A DNA stretch of 64,000 nt, taken from positions 74,994,095 to 75,058,094 of the forward strand of contig ML679956.1 of the NCBI GenBank assembly GCA_007922225.1, written 5' to 3'. This DNA is from Emydura subglobosa (taxonomy: Eukaryota; Chordata; Testudines; Chelidae). This document shows positions 11,401 to 21,872 of the stretch, one piece after another. Within the stretch, counting starts at the first letter, position 1. Each line of letters opens with the position of its first letter. A model generated the notes under the pieces. The model ran no database searches, was not told where the DNA came from, and was given only the letters and a program-made list of their open reading frames with translations. The translations under genes were made by a program, and so were the position numbers.

Positions 11401-12506
11401 CCCCCAGGACATAACCAACGAGGCAAAACTGTCTTTACAAGTCTATCACCAGACACCAGAGCGCTGATCTGGGTTCAAATATAAGCCCTCCGTTGTCTGT
11501 ATGGAGTCAGAGGCGCGATGTTCATTGCACTGTTGCTGTCCCTGATGAAGTCAATGGGAAAACATCCGCTGGCCTCGGTCATGCAGGACTGGGGCCCCAG
11601 ATGAGGTTGAGGGTCGCATGGGGGTTTGCTAAGCAGGACCACTCGCACTACAGCAGAAAGCGCAGCCTGCAGGGCTCCAGGCATTAGTGAATAAATCCGT
11701 TCTCTCTTGCCGCCTGTGCAGGAACAGGGATAAGGATCCACTGCCCACTTGGCCCTGAAGATAAATGACAGGGAACTATGGCTAGCCGCCGCCCCCCCCC
11801 CCGCCCTGCCAGGTAACACAACACTGGCGACAGCAAGTTGTGAGACGGCCACACCCTTTAACATTTAGTTGCGAGAGCTTTGATCCCAAGAGTTTGACAT
11901 TTGCCTTGGTACAGTAGCGTGGGAAAGGCAGCTCTAGCCCTCCGGCCAGGTCATTGCAGGACTACTGGAGCCTTTCGCTTCCCTGGTTCTTTTAAGGAGA
12001 GGAAGGAAAGGCCGTGTTCTCAGCTGGCGTGAGTCAGTGTCACTCCCCCCCCCCCCGACACTGGCTGCTCCCTTGTGCCTATTTACGGCAGCTGTCCTTG
12101 AACTCCCGTCTCTGTCTCTCTCCCTTGCAGGGACAGAGCCCAACGTGTAACGCACGGGGAGGGTTTGGGGCTGGAGGAGACGGTTCCCCTCTAAAGGGCT
12201 AACAAGGAGGTTCGCCCTTTCTGCAGACCTCAGCAGGTTGATGGGGGAGGGGAAAAGTTGCTTAATCTGGGCCCCCAAGCCCCTCTTTGGAAGGCTCAAA
12301 CGCGTCTGTGTCTGTCTGGGTTCATTGAGCCCCAGCGCTGCCGTGGGGGGCAGGGATGTGCTCGTGGCACTGCCATAGAAACTGCAACAAAAACGGTGCT
12401 GATTTCACGGCTTTCCCTTCGCTCCCAACAGCTCCTGCCAAGTGGCTGCAGCCTGTGGGGTGTGTGTGTGTGGACACCAACACCCAGCAACACCCAGCCT
12501 TTGAGA
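11401..12506. other. Intergenic, no exon seen
   Basis: GC-rich DNA with short C runs near 11792 and 12045. No recognisable exon or named repeat. Confidence 0.4.
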
Positions 12507-12614
12507 AACAGGGCCCGATTCTGATCTTTGAGCCAACGGGCTAAATTGGGAGTAATTCCACTGAAGTCGCTCTAGGGTTGCACTGGTGTAACTGAGCTCA
12601 AAATCTGCCCCGGG
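12507..12614. repeat. Small palindromic repeat (GGGCCAGATTCTGA family)
   Basis: Opens with gggcccgattctgatc and closes with gagctcaaaatctgcccc, the reverse complement in diverged form. Inside are 'gtaattccactgaagtcg' and 'ggtgtaactgag'. Similar small units occur near 19787-19880, 22430-22505, 42788-42840 and 43640-43725, so this is a dispersed MITE-like family. Confidence 0.55.
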
Positions 12615-13838
12615 CTGTATAAGGGAGCCGGTACAGAACAGCCAGCCTGGTGAAATTAGCGGGAGAGGCCATGGTGGGAGTCAAGGATGTCGCTAATCTC
12701 CCCAGAAAATTCAGCCTGGGGGTTCCCTTCTTGCGGAGCCAGGGTGCATGACAAATGGTAGCAAAGCCACTGGGCAGTCACTCCAGCCCCATCCCCAGCA
12801 GAGCTGCTACAGCGGCTCAGTGATAGTATAATGTGAGCTGGAGCCAGAAACAGAAAATCCGGCCCACAGGCGCCATGACCTTGAGTCTCCCTGCAGAACA
12901 GGAACATTGTCCCAAGGAAGCCACAAGACACCCCTGTGAATTGCTGGACCGGGTGCCAAGTGTAATACTCAGTCCCGTTGTCACTCGTCCCGCCTGCACT
13001 CAGCCTGCCAAGATACAGCCACCCCTCAACCTCAGCATAAGGCTTGCCACACACTTCCCAAAGGCTCATTATCCCCCATAGTAGAGCTGGGGAAACTGAG
13101 GCACGGCGAGGTTAAGGGACTGGCTCTTGGCTAACAGGCGTGACACACATGGCGGCCGGCGGGGTGAGGTTTCATTAAATCCTGGGAACCACAGCACTAA
13201 AACTCATTTAGCTTTAATTTATGGCTCCGGTAATTTAAACACCCCAAACTTTACTTCTACTAGAACATGATTTATTTGTAATGTGACTAACACGCCGGCC
13301 CCAGGGCGGGACCCGTTTGTAGTACCCCGAGGCTGGTGCTTTATGAGTGATGGGGATTGATGGCGTATGCTGGCCTGGTTGTTCTCATTTTTGTACATGT
13401 ACGTTGCTGTCCCTGTTGGGGGCCAACCTGTTAGCGGCAGCCGGGAAGTTGTTGACGTACGTGACGCTGCTAGTGACAGCTAAATGACTCGGCCGGGACG
13501 CTGCAGCAGCAAGCCCTGGATGTCAATGGCCTTGAGGGGCTGGAAAGCACCCGTGTGACGTGTGCAAATAGCCGCTGGGGGAGACGGTTACCTTCAAGAC
13601 TGCAGCCTCTGCAGCAAAAGCAGGGGCCTTTGAGCTCTGCAGCGAAAGAAAAGGCCTGCTCCGTGGCAGGCCGGCGTTTCGTCCTGGGGCTTGGCGCACA
13701 CACGGGCACGGTTACTAGGCAGTCGAGGGCCAGATTCCCAGGGAGCTGCTTACAGCGCTCTGACTTTCCAGCCATGGTTGACACCACAGCCGCTGCATAA
13801 ATCAGGGCCTCTCTAGAGGCTGGCTATAGTAACTAAGC
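12615..13838. other. Intergenic, no exon seen
   Basis: A short MIR-like core lies at about 13085-13130 (gctggggaaactgaggcacggcgaggttaag). Otherwise no exon or named repeat. Confidence 0.45.
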
Positions 13839-14288
13839 GCATGTCCACACTGCAACGTAAGCCCAGGGTTCAAATTCAGGCACACGCAACCTCCCCCGCT
13901 TACACACACACACCCCCGGCCATCTACACAAAAACTGTGCTAACCCCAAGACTCAGTCCCAGGGTCCCAGACCCCCAGGCGGGTGGAGGACCCAAGCCTA
14001 AATCAAGCTGGGGCCCGGGATTCAAGCCGTTGCTTTGCTGTGTAGCCAAACACCCCCCCCGCCCCGGCTTTGTGCTCTGAGCAGCCGCCAAAAGTAGCCC
14101 CGAGCTGACGTTCTTTGTCCGCTGGCCCATACTGCACCACAAACAAGGGGCTGGCGCGCCCACATTTTTGGCAGTGTGCTAGGAAGCCCGGGCTGTGGTC
14201 TGGCTGGCCTCAGGCCCGCCTGCTGCATGCAGACACTCGGGGGGGTTAACAAGTCCGACCCTGGGGTTACAAATGCGTGTAGACATGC
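13839..14288. mobile_element. MITE-like element with GCATGTCYACAC ends
   Basis: The left end reads gcatgtccacactgcaacg. The right end reads gcgtgtagacatgc, the reverse complement of GCATGTCTACACGC. The 450 bp between have no coding frame. I see no clear target-site duplication. It belongs with other small elements whose ends carry GTCTACAC (20162, 28619, 55127). Confidence 0.55.
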
Positions 14289-15554
14289 AGGCTGTAGGTT
14301 AACACACCCAAGGGCTGCGCACGTAAGTGCTGCTAACGCTGGGCTTACCTGGCAGTGCGGCCAGCTCCCAAGGGATCATATGCTAACTGAGACAAGCGGA
14401 GCAGAGCTGTACGTCACCACCTGTGCTGGGCTTGGGCAAGACCTGGCTTTACTACTGCGTCGGCTGAGCGCGCGCCAATGCCCGGATTCAGCTCACCAGG
14501 GCAGTTGGCCCAGATTCTAACTCTTGCCCACGGAAGTGGTGCGATTTCTGCATGAGAGAGACAGAATCTGGCCCATACATCACGCCCAGTCCCGAATAGC
14601 AGGGCTACTAGGGCTAGATGATAGCAGGGGGGACGGGAAACAGCTTACCGTAAATACTAAACCAACCCTTTTTAAGCCAGGTTAGCGCAAGCGCCTCCGC
14701 TCCTGTGGACGTCAATGGGTGTCTGGGCCATTTTCAGTAGAAGGCGGCTCAGGCCCTTGAATTTCATCAGCTGGACAAGCCAAGTCAGAGGCAATGGTCC
14801 CTGTCATGCCCCACCTGCTGTTCCCGCCTTTCCCCAAAGCCCTGAGTTGCAATGATCAGGCTACCACTGCGGGGGCTAGAGCGACATAGCAAATGCTGGC
14901 GGGGCCCCAAGGATTGGGCAGCAGGGGCTGGCCCTCTTGCTTGATGGTGCTTGTGCGGCAGCTAAAAGAGGGTGGGGGAGACAGACAGGTCCAGGAGTAA
15001 ATCCAGAACAGTGCTGGGCTTGAAACAAAGCACTTCCCCGTGCAGCCAGCCTACGCTGGCCCCACCTGGACCCTGCTGTTATCAGGTGCCCTGGGTGAAG
15101 CTGTGTCACGTGATAGCGCTCTCCGTGCCCAGGACACGCCTGCCACCCAATGAGGGGGAATAAAGCAACCCAGTCGGAGACTGAAGCAGGGGCAACGTCC
15201 CTCCAGCTGCACCCCACCAGTGATCACATTCCCGCTCGGCCATGCCCGGGCACTCTGGTTACAGCCAGGTGTAAACAGGCACTGTGTCCCCTGCCAGCAG
15301 GGGTGGCATCTTGTTTATCACCTGTACCAACACTCGCTTGCAGAAACACCCCCTCTTTGCTTTGGAGATCAGGGTTTGGGCTGGAGTTTGATTTCAAAGG
15401 AAACAAGAGTGGCCCGCTGGGCAGGGAGTTTGCATGTTTCCAACACTATGAAAATCTATCCATGGCACTGATCCACCCCCCCACCATAGGCTCTGAGCCC
15501 CTCATGCTCCTTAACATGTTTACCCTTGCGCTGCTCCTCGAAGACAGGACTGTC
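14289..15554. other. Intergenic, no exon seen
   Basis: GC-rich DNA with no exon or named repeat. A 163-codon plus-strand frame at 15150-15641 runs into a SINE and has no recognisable domain. Confidence 0.4.
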
Positions 15555-15685
15555 TCTTGTCCCCATTGCAGGGCGTGTTTCTGGTTTATAAGTGACTTGC
15601 CCAGGGTCACACAGGAAGCCTGCAGCAGAGCAGGGAATTGAACCCAGAGTTCCACGCTAGGCTCTAGCCTCTGAACCATCCTTGG
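15555..15685 (-). repeat. MIR-like SINE fragment
   Basis: Contains taagtgacttgcccagggtcacacagga, then gcagagcagggaattgaaccc and ctctagcctctgaaccatcc, which is the complement of the 5' half of a MIR-type SINE. Confidence 0.7.
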
Positions 15686-16734
15686 TCACAGGGAGAATAG
15701 CTACAAAGCTGTGTCTCTTGCTGCACTCTGCAGCCTGCCTTGCCCTGCCCTGAATGTTCTTCTGTTGTCCTCAGGGAGGACAGTTCTTTCTGTCCTTAAA
15801 AAAAAAGGGCAGGAAAACGTCTAAAACCTAGAACTTTACCCTCCATCTGCAATCTGGGCTCCAAGCCATCAGCTTGAAATGGGAGCGGAGTGGGGATCTA
15901 GCTGGTATTTCTGTACCATGAGGCCATCCTGTCCTGTGGGAGTAACAGGCCTTCGGAGCCAGCATGGCAGCAGTGAGGATGAAACCCAATACTCAGCTTA
16001 ATTTAGAGCGTGGTGGCTCTGATACAGTTTTTTCCACTTGAATCCTCGCTTCATTCCTTGTTGTGAACGTAGCAACTGGCCCCCCTGCTTGTGTGGTGGC
16101 AGCAGCTGCTGCGTTGGCTGCAGTTTGGTCTGTAAATGCACTACACACTCACATGCCTGGAGAGCCCCAAATTACGCAATGAGGGGAGCTAAAGCCTGCC
16201 ATCCTTATCCAGGCAACACGTCCAGGGAAGTGCCTGTCCCACTGCTGCACAAATGGAAGGTCTCGTCGCCCACTGGGCCCATACCACAGCCCTTGCTCCA
16301 ATCCCTCCTATTCCAAGAGCCCCACATGTGGGAAAATATGTCTGTGAGCCTAATAGCCCAAGAGAAAGAAGCCACTGCTTAGCTGATGGAACGGCTGCTT
16401 CCTCCACACCTTCTGGACCCTACCCAAGAAAGAGAAGCTCTGGGGGCCAATAGAAATGGTCTCCAACCCCTCCCAGCCCTGGTGTCCAATAAAAGAAACA
16501 AGGGTGGGGTCTGTGATCCCTTCTGAGCCAGGCAGACTCATGTCATGGTGGCCCAGCAGACATCAGTTGAGAACTGTACTTGGATGCTGTTTACCTGGGC
16601 TGGGCTTGAACCAAGGACTTTAAGGTGATGGGCAGTTGGATCGCTTTATCTAAGCCATTTGGTCCCTTCTAAAAACACTGGACATTAATTTTAATATATT
16701 AAAGCTGGGGATTAAACCTGTGCAGATTTAGAGG
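15686..16734. other. Intergenic; composition changes near its end
   Basis: No exon or named repeat seen. Base composition falls from GC-rich to AT-richer at about 16.6 kb. Confidence 0.45.
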
Positions 16735-16850
16735 GAGGAGGTGGGCGAGTTAAAATCTTTTATCCGCCCAACCTCAGTTGGTGAGAGAGAAAAGCTTTAG
16801 CGCTACCCAGAGTGCTTCTTCAGAGCTGGGAAAGGTACTCAAGAGTGTCA
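16735..16850 (-). mobile_element. Penelope-like element 3' end fragment
   Basis: The complement reads ...ctctgaagaagcactctggg...aaagcttttctctctcaccaac...ataaaagatttta...cccacc. This is the same 3' region as 63790-63890 (gaaaaagagctttgtg, aaaagcttgtctctctaaccaac, aataaaagatatta, cacccacctt). It is in the opposite orientation to that copy. Confidence 0.65.
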
Positions 16851-17699
16851 CCAATTTAGTCAGTTTCTACAGATTTTTATAAAATTACAATGGGAAATTT
16901 TTGATCTAATGGTTGTTCACCTGCTCCTTGGATTAGCAGAGTTCAAGGTATGGAAGACATTTATATTTTCAGGAACCAACACTAGCAATAGCTCTGTATG
17001 TGCTCTATTTAGTTATAATGCAACTCTGTTCACACTCGTATTAATCAATCTTATGAGCTACAACACTGCCATACTGTATATGGTTCTCAGGCTGATGCCG
17101 TTAGGCAACTAAAAAGCAAATCCCCACCCACTAACAAAAGCTTTATGGTACTTTTATTTCCAGAGTTCAGATTGCACTTTTTAAAATGGTATCCATTCAG
17201 TGGACAACTTGTGGGGTTCAGTAGAATCCCTCTACCCGCAAAGAGTAGAACAAACTATGCCTCAGTCCAGTTATTTTGGCCTTGTTTAGAGTAGGGAAAC
17301 ATGATAAACTCTTAGTGAAGACAAGGTAGTTGTAGGTTTAACGCTAATTAACAGGCTGTGCTCTATGTCCACTTTAAGAACTGCCCATGGTGCAGAGGAA
17401 CCCAAAGACATGCAAGGCCACAAGAAATTCAGCACTCCACTGACACAGGGGAAAATCCTGCCCACAATCGCTCCGTTTGGAGAAGCCGGGTTAAGCCTGG
17501 TGTAGTCACTGAGGCCCGCAGGCGAGCCAGGAAGCAGAGTGTGCTTCAACTTCCATCTGGCATGGAACTTCCATCATAGCCTTCTCTATGGGAAAGTTTG
17601 CTGCATGTGATCAGGCTTTATTCCCATAACATTGCTAAGCAACACAGAGGGACCAACTTTGTTGTGTCTCTTTTCATCTGTCAAGATGCCATAAAACAG
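16851..17699. other. Intergenic, nothing recognised
   Basis: AT-richer DNA with no exon or named repeat. Confidence 0.45.
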
Positions 17700-17890
17700 G
17701 GTGATTAACCACTGGTGCAAACTAGCAAAGGAAGTGGTGGATTTTCCATCTCTTGCTGTCTTCAGATCAAAGCTGGATATCTTCCTGGGAGATACGCTTT
17801 AGCCAAACAAGATATTGGACTCAATTCAGGGGCCTTTGCTATACAGGTGGTCCGACTAGATGATCCTATGGTCTCTTCTGGACTTAAACT
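17700..17890 (+). mobile_element. Old CR1 LINE 3' fragment
   Basis: Plus-sense CR1 3' region: gaagtggtggattttccatc, tcttcagatcaaagctggat, then ggtccgactagatgatcctatggtctcttctgg. The last block is the sense version of the motif seen inverted at 6340 and 26765. Confidence 0.75.
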
Positions 17891-20161
17891 CTGGGCATAC
17901 ACCCTTTTCCCTAGTGTGGACACATCCTTTCAGTGAACTGGTTTATAGCAGCTTTCTATTGAGAAAACAAACCTGAATGATCAAACAGCTTAGCTGCTGG
18001 TGAGAATCGGTGTCTAAACTGCCAGATATATTATATAGTAAGAAAGCAGTGGGAACACTCTTACCTAAGCACTTACATAGAACCTCAGAGGTCAGTCTCT
18101 ACTGCCCTGCACCTGGCGTCATCACTGCATTATCAGTGCAAAGCAAGCATCTCAGTGATTTGCCAGTGGCTTACACTCACTGTGCACTGCTGTGAAGGAT
18201 GGCACAAGGTGCATGGCAACAGGCAGTCAAACCCTACAGCTTCAAAGCGATGTGCAAATGCGAGTCAATCTGTGCAACACGTGTATAGGGGACCAAAGGC
18301 AGACATGAGACAAAGGGAATCTAATTCAGAGCAGGGTTTCGACATCAGGAGGTCCTGGCTTTCAGTCCTCTCCTCAGATCACACTTCTCTCTAATGCGAT
18401 GTAGCAAATTTACAAGGTTTCCCAACAGAGAAGGGTTACTGATGCATGAACTATTAGACCTTGGATCTTACTTATTCTTTAAGGCATGTTGTGATACGCT
18501 GTATTAAAAAAAAACCCCAACTATTTTGAAAAAAATGTTTATATGCTCACTCCTTCTCCCCATAACTATACACATGTACAAAAGGGACAAGAATGTGTTT
18601 AAGGAAAGTTGCAGTATTTCAAAGAAGAGGTTTAAATAATGAAATGTCAGGCTGTGTTTTCACTGAACATGCTTACAAAAGCACATCGCTTCACATAAAG
18701 CCAATGCTGGAATCCTGTGGCCATTCCACAACTCCCATAAGACAACTCCATACGTAACTTGAGTAAGTTTCACAACAGTTCTGGTGGGAGCCCAGCTACT
18801 GAAGCACACGGAAAGGGGGCAAACTCTGAGGCACACAAACCAGAAAAGGAGCCAGCTTGCCTCTTGCTTACACTGCTTTTACACCCTGACTTCTGTGGAG
18901 GTAATTCCTAATTTACATCTCAATGTAAGCGAGTGCAGAATCAAGCTCAGAATCTCTAGAAGGTGCAGGCTTAAATTTAGCACCCAACACGACAAGGTTG
19001 CTGCATCTAAAGAGCTTTTGCTACAACTCAGCGAACTTTTTGGGTTTCTTGTCCCACTGTTGCTGATCCCCAAAATAGTACATTTTGAGCAGGAATGATT
19101 TCTCCTCCTGCCTAATGTTATCATCTACAGAGTGGAATTATACATAGCAGTGGCAGTCTACTGGGGGTTTGATACAATACAATTAAGCCTTGGTTGTTCA
19201 AAATGCCGTGTTCACCAAAGCAGGGCTGCGTCCCCAGTATCTATGGCTCAACCTGATAATTTTGTCGGTTGTCCAGACTTTTCATGGCATTTGGATATGG
19301 AAGATTGTACGTGTTGCAGTTTTTAGGAGTCACAGGTGACAGCCACAAGCTCTCACAATGGGGGAGATTGTAGGCCACAAATTGCCTCTTTCTTAGATTC
19401 CATTGCTAGAATGAAAGGGAGGGATCTGGCTGAGAGTTGTTGCTGCCCGTTCTGTTCCTGCGGCCCCAGAGGGAGATAAAGCCAGCTCATAAGATGCAGA
19501 GTTTCCGTGGGTTGCTGAGCTCCAGCAGTCATTTGCTTTAATCAGGCTAAAGGCCAACCATGTTTAGAGTGGGCTCCTTTTTCAGTAGAGAGGGATTTAA
19601 TTCTCTCACTGCAGGTTCATGTGTAACGGATGCTATGATGCACTTTGCTCTAGAAAAATTAGACAGATTGTGGTCAACTTTTTATAAATGGCCACCCTCA
19701 TTGCATCACTAAAAGAGAGGCAAGCAGGGATTGTACCTGAAGCTGGACATTTTTGGTGTTCCTGTCTGGAAATTTGACTCAGCCTTGTGCGGCCAGATAC
19801 TAAGCAGGTATAAACTGACATAGCTCTGGTGGCTTCAAGGGAGTTACACTGACTTGTACCAGCTGAGAATCTGGCCCAAGTGATTTAAAATCAACCATGC
19901 ATGCTGTCAGCACTCTGACAAGAGCCTGTGTGTTTTCTTCTTGGAATGTCCTCTCTAGGTCTTTGAGTTGGAGGAAAATGGGATTCTCCCTAAAACTGAA
20001 CCCTCATCTTAGGGTCAACAGCCTTTAGAGGTCCTCTGGAGAATCCTTTCATGTGTGAGTTTTTGACCCCAGCCAACGATCTGGAAACCAGAGGCCAGAC
20101 TCTGATCTCACTAAATCTGAAATAATTCCATTGCCTTCTCTTGTTACTCCAGCCTTACATC
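17891..20161. other. Intergenic, no exon seen
   Basis: AT-richer DNA. A small palindromic repeat lies near 19787-19880 (ggccagatactaag ... ctgagaatctggccc). I see no coding exon and no RNA gene. Confidence 0.45.
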
Positions 20162-20462
20162 AGCTTGGTCTACACTGCCGCCAGCAGTTGACGGGAGATA
20201 TGCAAGCTACATAAAGTAACCCTAACCCTAAAGGAGCTTGCATATCTCCCATCGACATTTACGTTGCCATACCACGGCATCTTCACTGCACTGAGTCGAC
20301 CAGAGACGCTCTCCGGTAGACACAGCCTTACTCCTTTCCAGGAGGTGGATAAATGGCATTGACCAGAGAGCATTTCCGGGATCGATTGAGTGCATCTCCA
20401 CGACCTGCTCAATGGATCCCACTGCATCAACCCAAGGAGCCAGCAGTGAAGACATACCCATC
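20162..20462. mobile_element. MITE-like element with internal hairpin
   Basis: The left end agcttggtctacactgc and right end gcagtgaagacataccc are imperfect inverted repeats of the GTCTACAC type. Inside, 20193-20208 (gggagatatgcaagct) and 20235-20250 (agcttgcatatctccc) are a perfect 16-bp inverted repeat with a 26-nt loop holding two CCCTAA units (20220-20231). No coding frame. Confidence 0.55.
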
Positions 20463-21712
20463 AATATAATCTGATCCTAGGCTAAGGAATTGAGTCCATA
20501 GCCTGCTTCTGAAATGCATGATGGTGAATCCTCTTTTCACCTACCGTTCTGGATGGTGTCTGACAAACGTCACCCCTGTGGAATGAAACATAATCAGAAC
20601 GAGACGTGCAAGCTAATGGGAAAGGAAAGAGAAGCTGCTTTTAAAGAGGCTTTGACTGTTAAGAAACAGAGCAACGCTATTCAAAACCTACTTAATAGCC
20701 AGTTCTTATGCCAGGCTTTTGCTGCCAATCTCTTTTGTTGGCTGCATGTTGATGCCTAATTGGCTTGCAGCTGATGTCACTTGTCTTGCTGACTCCAGCG
20801 CTGGGCTACAAGGATACTGGACAGAGACACTCATATTTTCAGATCAAAACTAGTGGCTTCAGTTGGGGAACACCACCAATGTTGTTGGTTTTTTTCAGTG
20901 TCTTTGCTGCTGTTGATTCCAAGGGAGACCAAGAGCTGCACTGAAGGACAAATGCGGGACAGCAGGCAATACAGTGCCCTCAGTCGAGGCCTGTCATTGT
21001 GGAAGGACCAGTAGTCTGAAGCAAGTCTGACTGATCTTAGGGGTAACCTGCAAGCCACACCTACCTGCTGAAGCTGTCCTGCCACAGCCAACACAAACAG
21101 AGCACTCGGAGCCTAGGATGGGCACAGAACAGAATTCCATATGAAGTTCACTGCAGTTACTGGCGAGTAGAACTAACCTACCTGTTCAGCGCATGGGTAC
21201 TACAGTGAAGGGTGCTATAAAAAAAAACAAACCAGTGTGCTGCCTCTGGCCAATTACATTAATTTTTAAAACTTCTCTTTAGTCCCCGTAGCTTCATAAA
21301 GCAGATGAACTTAATATCGTGAAAAATATTATTACAGATAAAAATAGCAGCATTTAGAGATAAGGCCTGATTCAACAAACTCCCACTACAACCCCTGGGA
21401 GTTTTGGCCATATTAAGACTGCAGCAGTGAAGCTCCATCGTGTGCAAACAATTGCATGGACAGTATTAAAAGGTTATGAGAACCCATTTCTTGCTGACTC
21501 TGATAGCCTGGAATCTGCTGAAACACAAACTTTCAGTCCTTTACAATATAAGGTTCAACTCTATTTCTCACCCTCTCGTGCAAGTGCTAAAAAAAATAAA
21601 ACGATCTGGGATAATAGCTACATAAACGACATCTCTGCTGCATTTCAAATCACTGGAGCTATTCTTTGACTCTCCCTCTGCTGCACGCCAAAAGTATTCT
21701 GAATGTCCTGCT
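20463..21712 (-). other. CCDC13: CCDC13 3' flank; 3' UTR of unknown length
   Basis: Sequence after the CCDC13 stop. No AATAAA on the minus strand was found within about 1.2 kb. An ATTAAA overlaps the stop codon itself (21717-21712), which is too early to be a convincing polyadenylation signal. The 3' end cannot be set from sequence alone. Confidence 0.4.
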
Positions 21713-21872
21713 TTAATTCTTCTCTTGCTTCTGCTGTCTCAAAGCTTGTAGGAAGATCTCCTTCACCTGGCCCATTGTCTCTTGGTACAGTTTGAAGTCC
21801 TCCTCTTTTATTTTTACAGTGCTCTCCAGGGCAGTCTTCAAGGCTTCATTGTCATCCAGCTGGATCGCAAGC
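21713..21872 (-). CDS. CCDC13: CCDC13 last exon (stop at 21715-21713)
   Basis: Acceptor CACTTAG (AG 21874-21873). One base completes the Arg codon split with the previous exon; 52 codons and TAA follow. The C-terminus contains [18 protein letters not shown] and FLQALRQQK, matching the human C-terminus ([25 protein letters not shown]). The frame is a clear coiled coil to the end. Confidence 0.95.

Noticed and set aside
15150..15641. 163-codon plus-strand frame
   Set aside because: Its 3' third is a MIR-like SINE and the rest shows no known domain.
20220..20231. Interstitial telomere sequence
   Set aside because: Only two CCCTAA units in a hairpin loop, too short to be a telomeric insertion or fusion point.
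21712..21717. ATTAAA as the CCDC13 polyadenylation signal
   Set aside because: It overlaps the stop codon, leaving no normal 3' UTR. No supporting downstream element was recognised.
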